From positions 97,989 through 161,988 of the forward strand of contig NZ_AUFO01000018.1 in NCBI RefSeq assembly GCF_000426545.1: a stretch of 64,000 bases of DNA. The letters run 5' to 3'. Positions 59,798-64,000 of this stretch are shown in pieces (the first letter of the stretch is position 1; each line of letters starts with the position of its first letter). The DNA comes from Paenibacillus massiliensis subsp. panacisoli DSM 21345 (GTDB lineage Bacteria; Bacillota; Bacilli; Paenibacillales; Paenibacillaceae). The position numbers and the translations under genes were made by a program. The notes beneath the pieces were generated by a model. That model was not told the origin of the DNA and did no database searches. It saw only the letters and a program-made list of their open reading frames with translations.

Positions 59798-60937
59798 ATG
59801 AATTTTAAATACACACCTATAGTATTCATGTGCTGCTTGCTCACTCTATTAATATTATTAGGGGGATGCGGCTCACAGCCTGCTGCGAATCAAAATAATT
59901 CAGCTAATAACGATACTTCAATATCATCGACGACATTAGTCTCTGGTGAATCTGCCTCTGCATCTACTGCTACTCCTAATGCTGAGAATGCAAATACATC
60001 CACAAGTACAAGCACGACTATAAGTGGAACTATGAATGGAACTGTGGATGAAACGACGACTCTTACGGTAGGTGGGCCACAATCACCTCCATCATTGCCC
60101 ATCTTAAGAATGATAGATTCTCATGCTATGGGCGAGAACGTACAGATTGAATTCAAGACATGGGAGAGCATGGACACTCTGGGCGCATTGGCAAAAGACA
60201 AAAATGTCAGCTTCTTAGCCTTGCCGCTCAATAACGCGGTCATTATGTACAACAAGGGAATGGACCTGTCCCTCATGAATATCAATACCTGGTCAGTCAT
60301 GGGAATGGTGACAACAGACCCCTCTGTTAAGGAGTGGAAGGACCTTCAGGGTACCGTGCTATATGTTCCTATGAAATCCTCCCCAGTGGATTACATCACA
60401 CAGACCTTTTTGAAGCACAATGGACTGATTCCAGGGAAAGACGTTACACTGCAATACAGTCAGATTGCAGAAGGGGCGCAGTTGCTGTTATCGGATAAAG
60501 CTTCCACTATCGTTAGCATTCAGCCACAAATTACGGCAATTCAGATGAAAAATGACCAGGTACGCTCGATCGTGGATTACAAGAAGGAGTGGCAGGAAGT
60601 CACGCAACTCACTACCGATTTACCGAACGCAGGACTAGCCACTAAACAGTCTGTAATCGCTAGTGATCCAGAGCTCGTTGCACGCTTCCAAGAGGAATAT
60701 AAGCAGGCGCTGCAATGGACATTGGACAACCCCCGAGAGGCGGCGTTGCTTGCTAATAAATATTTCAAGCTGGATAGCGCGGTCGTAGAGAAGGCGATTC
60801 CGCATATGGCACTGGAGTTCGCCCCTGCCTGGGAGAGCAAGGAGGTTCTGACCAAGTACTACGAGACGCTGTTCGAATACAGCAAGGATAGCATTGGAGG
60901 CAAGCTCCCGGATGAGACATTCTATTATCAGCCTTAG
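59798..60937 (+). CDS. NitT/TauT-type ABC substrate-binding lipoprotein
   Basis: A 379-residue lipoprotein with lipobox LLGGC at residues 20-24 and a long Ser/Thr/Asn linker (25-90). The binding domain resembles NMT1/SsuA proteins (LPILRMIDSH, VSFLALPLNNAVIMYNKG, VLYVPMKSSPVDYITQTFL, FQEEYKQALQWTLDNPREAALL). It lacks the usual fully conserved N-lobe motif of taurine or sulfonate binders. GAAAGGA precedes the ATG. It is the first gene of the ABC set and overlaps the permease by 26 bases. Confidence 0.88.
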   Translation: MNFKYTPIVFMCCLLTLLILLGGCGSQPAANQNNSANNDTSISSTTLVSGESASASTATPNAENANTSTSTSTTISGTMNGTVDETTTLTVGGPQSPPSLPILRMIDSHAMGENVQIEFKTWESMDTLGALAKDKNVSFLALPLNNAVIMYNKGMDLSLMNINTWSVMGMVTTDPSVKEWKDLQGTVLYVPMKSSPVDYITQTFLKHNGLIPGKDVTLQYSQIAEGAQLLLSDKASTIVSIQPQITAIQMKNDQVRSIVDYKKEWQEVTQLTTDLPNAGLATKQSVIASDPELVARFQEEYKQALQWTLDNPREAALLANKYFKLDSAVVEKAIPHMALEFAPAWESKEVLTKYYETLFEYSKDSIGGKLPDETFYYQP

Positions 60938-61661
60938 CAAAAAAGGACTATCTCTGCTGCTCCTACTCTTGCTATGGCAGCTGCTTGCCCTTCAGATGGA
61001 GCCTTTCATTCTTCCGGGACCACTGGATACTATTCGAGCTGCTATCACCTACCTTGGAGATATCACCTTTTATCATGCTGTCTATCGTACCTTGATTAAG
61101 CTGCTGATCGGTATGGTCTGTGTACTACTAATTGGCGGTAATCTGGGACTAATCATTGGCCTACAGCCCCGTTGGAAGCCTTATGTGGAGCCACTCATTG
61201 ATGTTATGCAATCGGTGCCTCCCATTGCCTGGCTCGGGATCGCCATTATCTGGTTCGGTCTTACGGACGTACCTTCTATTTTCATAATCGTGCTCTCTAC
61301 TACACCTGTGTTATTCACCAATCTATATGAAGGCTTTGTAGATATTGATCACCAGTTAATCCGAATGGCCAAAGTGTTCAATGTTCCTCGGCGAAAAGTA
61401 GTATCTAGCATCATTCTGCCTTCCTTGCGCAACTACTTCAAATCAGGAATGATTACTTCTGCTGGCCTCGGCTGGAAATTGGCTGTTATGGCTGAGCTCT
61501 TAACCTCGGTGAACGGTATCGGAGGACTACTCTCTGATGCGAGAACGAATCTGGATACACAGAAGGTGCTTGCGCTAGCTTTGTTCATGGCTGTGCTCTG
61601 GAATATCATCAAATGGCTTATTTCTATTCTATTCCGCAGCAGAGTCAAAACCATTCAATAG
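60912..61661 (+). CDS. NitT/TauT-type ABC permease
   Basis: A 249-residue binding-protein-dependent permease with about six spans and the EAA-like loop DHQLIRMAKVFNVPRRKVVSSIILPSLRNY (split by the family), PPIAWLGIAIIWFGL and LGWKLAVMAELLTS, all typical of SsuC/TauC. I start at ATG 60912 with GGAGG eleven bases upstream, inside the end of the binding-protein gene. Confidence 0.9.
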   Translation: MRHSIISLSKKGLSLLLLLLLWQLLALQMEPFILPGPLDTIRAAITYLGDITFYHAVYRTLIKLLIGMVCVLLIGGNLGLIIGLQPRWKPYVEPLIDVMQSVPPIAWLGIAIIWFGLTDVPSIFIIVLSTTPVLFTNLYEGFVDIDHQLIRMAKVFNVPRRKVVSSIILPSLRNYFKSGMITSAGLGWKLAVMAELLTSVNGIGGLLSDARTNLDTQKVLALALFMAVLWNIIKWLISILFRSRVKTIQ

Positions 61662-61702
61662 TTCAATCCATTCAATAAATACGGTGAAGGATGCGGTAAA
61701 GG

Positions 61703-62398
61703 ATGCTCAAGCTACACGGAGTCACAAAACGCTATGAAGGTACGACCATTCTGGACAACATAGACCTTACTATTGAGCAGCAAAAGATTATTTGTGTGCT
61801 TGGCCCTTCCGGGGCTGGTAAATCAACATTACTGAATATTCTCTCTCAGGCAGAGCCCATAGATGCAGGTGCAATTACGCTTCAGGCTGAGCTGAAAATC
61901 TCCTATGTCTTTCAGGAGGATCGCCTGCTTCCCTGGTCCACCGTAAGGGAAAACATTGCTTTCGTCAAAGGTGATGCCGTGCAGGAGGATATTCAAGCCT
62001 TGCTAAATGAGGTGGGTTTGGCTAACTACCATGACCACTACCCTGATCAGCTATCTGGTGGGATGCGCCAACGATGCTCTATTGCTCGCGCTTTCTACTA
62101 TGGAGGGAACTTACTGCTCATGGACGAACCATTTCATTCCTTGGATTATCATCTTCGGTTTGAGCTGGTACAACAATTGATTTCTTTATGGGAGCGCAGT
62201 CGATGCTCCATTGTGCTGGTCACTCATGATATTGATGAGGCCTTGCTGCTAGGGAATGAGATCATTATTCTGTCTAAAAATCCGGGGATGATTGCACATC
62301 GTTATACAATCCCCACACCTCAAAGAAACCGTTCGCTAAAGGAGCCTGAGCTGCTACAGCTACGAGCCGACATACTGGAGTGTTTGCTGGGCGTATAA
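61703..62398 (+). CDS. NitT/TauT-type ABC ATPase
   Basis: A 231-residue ATPase with Walker A GPSGAGKST near residue 34, Q loop YVFQEDRLLPW, signature LSGGMRQR near residue 115, Walker B LLMDEPFHSLD and H loop VTHDIDEAL. The QEDRLLPW form is characteristic of SsuB/TauB-type ATPases. It energises the adjacent permease and ends the operon. Confidence 0.93.
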   Translation: MLKLHGVTKRYEGTTILDNIDLTIEQQKIICVLGPSGAGKSTLLNILSQAEPIDAGAITLQAELKISYVFQEDRLLPWSTVRENIAFVKGDAVQEDIQALLNEVGLANYHDHYPDQLSGGMRQRCSIARAFYYGGNLLLMDEPFHSLDYHLRFELVQQLISLWERSRCSIVLVTHDIDEALLLGNEIIILSKNPGMIAHRYTIPTPQRNRSLKEPELLQLRADILECLLGV

Positions 62399-62537
62399 CT
62401 GCCTGCTGATATATCAAGAATGGCAAGCAGTAGCTCGCTGCTTTATTCTTCATGGCATAAACCATGCTATCAGGAGGCTCAGAACTCCGACAAAGACCTA
62501 AAGAAACTTCAGCCAATCAAATGAAGTACACAAAATA

Positions 62538-62576
62538 AGAACAGCTCATTAGATATTATTTCTAATGAGCTGTTCT
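62538..62576. terminator. Bidirectional terminator between the ABC operon and tRNA cluster
   Basis: A perfect 16-bp stem (62538-62553 with 62561-62576) and a 7-base loop, with T-rich sequence beyond it on the minus strand. It serves the tRNA cluster and probably the ABC operon. Confidence 0.88.
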
Positions 62577-62587
62577 CTGTTAAAGTA

Positions 62588-62666
62588 TACCGGCGAGAGG
62601 ACTCGAACCTCCACGGTTTCCCACTCGATTTTGAGTCGAGCGCGTCTGCCATTCCGCCACGCCGGC
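62588..62666 (-). tRNA. tRNA-Leu (CAA)
   Basis: Cloverleaf on the minus strand with anticodon loop CTCAAAA, so anticodon CAA, and an enlarged variable region as expected for leucine. CCA is not encoded. It is the last tRNA of the cluster. Confidence 0.9.
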
Positions 62667-62690
62667 GTAGTATAAAATAATAGCCTATGG

Positions 62691-62761
62691 AGGCGCCACC
62701 CAGATTCGAACTGGGGATAAAGCTTTTGCAGAGCTGTGCCTTACCACTTGGCTATGGCGCC
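62691..62761 (-). tRNA. tRNA-Cys (GCA)
   Basis: Acceptor GGCGCCA/TGGCGCC, anticodon loop CTGCAAA and discriminator T (U73), the usual identity base for cysteine. CCA is not encoded. Confidence 0.93.
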
Positions 62762-62772
62762 ATAATATACAA

Positions 62773-62844
62773 AGCGGACGACGGGAATCGAACCCGCGAC
62801 CCTCGCCTTGGCAAGGCGATGCTCTACCGCTGAGCCACGTCCGC
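62773..62844 (-). tRNA. tRNA-Gly (GCC)
   Basis: Acceptor GCGGACG/CGTCCGC, anticodon loop TTGCCAA. CCA is not encoded. Confidence 0.93.
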
Positions 62845-62850
62845 ATGTAA

Positions 62851-62925
62851 TGGCTGGGGATATAGGATTTGAACCTATGCATGACGGAGTCAAAGTCCGT
62901 TGCCTTACCGCTTGGCTAATCCCCA
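62851..62925 (-). tRNA. tRNA-Gln (TTG)
   Basis: Acceptor TGGGGAT/ATCCCCA, anticodon loop CTTTGAC, CCA encoded. Confidence 0.93.
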
Positions 62926-62945
62926 TTAAGCTTTAAAACAAAAAG

Positions 62946-63019
62946 GGCGATCGAGGGGAATTGAACCCCCGAGTGCCGGATCCACAAACCGGTGCGTTAA
63001 CCACTTCGCCACGATCGCC
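62946..63019 (-). tRNA. tRNA-His (GTG)
   Basis: The 5' end carries the extra G at position -1 opposite C73, the histidine identity element. Anticodon loop TTGTGGA gives GTG. Confidence 0.93.
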
Positions 63020-63035
63020 ATATTTAAAATGTGAT

Positions 63036-63109
63036 TGGCAGGGGCAGCAGGAATTGAACCCACACTAACGGTTTTGGAGACCGCTGTTCTACCTTTAAAC
63101 TATGCCCCT
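63036..63109 (-). tRNA. tRNA-Trp (CCA)
   Basis: Acceptor AGGGGCA/TGCCCCT, anticodon loop CTCCAAA, 3' CCA encoded. Confidence 0.93.
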
Positions 63110-63116
63110 AAAAAAC

Positions 63117-63202
63117 TGGTGGAGGATGATGGATTCGAACCACCGAACCCGTAAGGGAGCAGATTTACAGTCTGATGCGTTTGGCCACTTCGCTAATCCT
63201 CC
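63117..63202 (-). tRNA. tRNA-Tyr (GTA)
   Basis: Acceptor GGAGGAT/ATCCTCC, anticodon loop CTGTAAA, long variable arm as expected for bacterial tyrosine tRNA, CCA encoded. Confidence 0.94.
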
Positions 63203-63207
63203 ATGGA

Positions 63208-63283
<76 letters not shown>

Positions 63284-63306
63284 GTAATACTTAATTACAA
63301 GTTATA

Positions 63307-63382
<76 letters not shown>

Positions 63383-63439
63383 TTACCTACGTAATGATCT
63401 GCCATGTAATTAAGAAATCACATTATTCAATTGTAATAA

Positions 63440-63516
63440 TGGCGGAACTGACGGGATTCGAACCCGCGATCTCCTGCGTGACAGGCAGGCATGTTAGGCC
63501 TCTACACCACAGTTCC
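63440..63516 (-). tRNA. tRNA-Asp (GTC)
   Basis: Acceptor GGAACTG/CAGTTCC with discriminator G, anticodon loop CTGTCAC, CCA encoded. Confidence 0.94.
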
Positions 63517-63547
63517 ATGAAACAACTTTCAATTTCTTGAAAGATAA

Positions 63548-63621
<74 letters not shown>

Positions 63622-63632
63622 ATATTAAATTA

Positions 63633-63708
63633 TGGTGGAGGCTGAGGGGATCGAACCCCCGACCCTCTGCTTGTAAGGCAGATGCTCTCCCAGCTGAGCT
63701 AAGCCTCC
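63633..63708 (-). tRNA. tRNA-Val (TAC)
   Basis: Acceptor GGAGGCT/AGCCTCC, anticodon loop CTTACAA, CCA encoded. Confidence 0.94.
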
Positions 63709-63727
63709 AAAGTTAATTATCTAATAT

Positions 63728-63757
63728 ATAGTAACACATCTGCATACCAATTATCAA
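63728..63757 (-). promoter_or_regulatory. Internal promoter of the tRNA cluster
   Basis: On the minus strand TTGATA (63757-63752) and TACTAT (63733-63728) are 18 bases apart, and the tRNA-Val gene begins 19 bases after the -10. The cluster from Val to Leu can thus be transcribed separately from Glu. Confidence 0.65.
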
Positions 63758-63925
63758 CTAATTTTACATTGCGTCCATTTTTTCTCAACAAATAAAAAAT
63801 TAATGATATGACCCAAAGGGGATGCGCCTCACGATGTGAGTCGACTGCGATGTATTTCTATCGAAGCTTATACTCCGACGAACCATTAGGGGTTCTCATC
63901 TTTCATCGGCTATGGGATAGCCTTA

Positions 63926-63997
63926 TGACCCGTAGGGGATTCGAACCCCTGTTACCTCCGTGAAAGGGAGGTGTCTTAACCCCTTGACCAACGGGCC
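63926..63997 (-). tRNA. tRNA-Glu (TTC)
   Basis: Acceptor GGCCCGT/ACGGGTC with one G-T pair, anticodon loop CTTTCAC. CCA is not encoded. A 217-base spacer separates it from tRNA-Val. Confidence 0.93.
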
Positions 63998-64000
63998 TTG

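Overview
The window looks like a chromosomal segment of a spore-forming Gram-positive bacterium of the Paenibacillus type. The evidence is consistent: AGGAGG-like ribosome sites with frequent TTG and GTG starts, sporulation genes (ylbJ, lytH, sspI), a B. subtilis-like trnD tRNA order, a complete Mrp antiporter operon, a LiaFSR envelope-stress cluster, a secreted GH11 xylanase with a CcpA (cre) site, and proteins carrying copper-amine-oxidase-N-like and DUF11 domains. The species assignment is inference. There is no rRNA, CRISPR array, insertion sequence or prophage.

Layout: 1-7801 (minus) is an accessory locus with a very large secreted RHS/YD-repeat protein, cut by the left window edge, behind a small secreted YD-repeat companion. 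8182-16105 is mostly housekeeping and sporulation: YycC, a coupled zinc-ribbon protein, DUF2225, truncated hemoglobin, YlbJ, NAD kinase, a YutD protein with an unusual charged tail, lipoyl synthase and LytH. 16172-22302 is the Mrp Na+/H+ antiporter operon (MrpA-B fused) behind a promoter, a hairpin and an intrinsic terminator. 22522-34487 holds a MarR-GNAT fusion with twin operators, a secreted subtilisin-fold protein that has lost its catalytic residues, an NlpC/P60 hydrolase under a c-di-AMP riboswitch, a DJ-1/PfpI protein, a carboxynorspermidine-type polyamine operon, a xylanase and a MarR/DUF2798 divergon.

34649-47474 is core: a SpoU methyltransferase, KtrA, SspI, RF3, glucose-6-phosphate dehydrogenase, the Lia cluster (two PspA paralogues, a PspC protein, a LiaI-like protein, LiaF, LiaS, LiaR) and ProRS. 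47681-50020 is a probable type VII secretion effector locus: a WXG100-like protein, a lipase with a C-terminal WXG100-like domain, and a divergent lipoprotein that could be its immunity protein. 50376-53896 is an MntABCD-type metal ABC transporter with an MntR-like operator. 54155-56507 is a junction where a DUF11 protein lacking its 3' end runs into a LysE exporter lacking its 5' end. 57268-62398 is a probable iron-regulated locus: a Crp/Fnr regulator divergent from two cupins, a methyltransferase and a NitT/TauT-type ABC transporter, with two Fur-box-like palindromes. 62588-63997 is a cluster of 13 tRNA genes on the minus strand, with an internal promoter.

Read together, much of the window concerns the cell envelope and ion balance (Mrp, KtrA, the c-di-AMP switch, Lia/Psp, LytH, NlpC) and secreted factors (RHS, pseudo-subtilase, xylanase, lipase). 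The items I consider most worth following are the catalytically dead subtilase with its structured leader, the reverse-domain lipase locus, and the Fur-linked cupin/methyltransferase/ABC locus.
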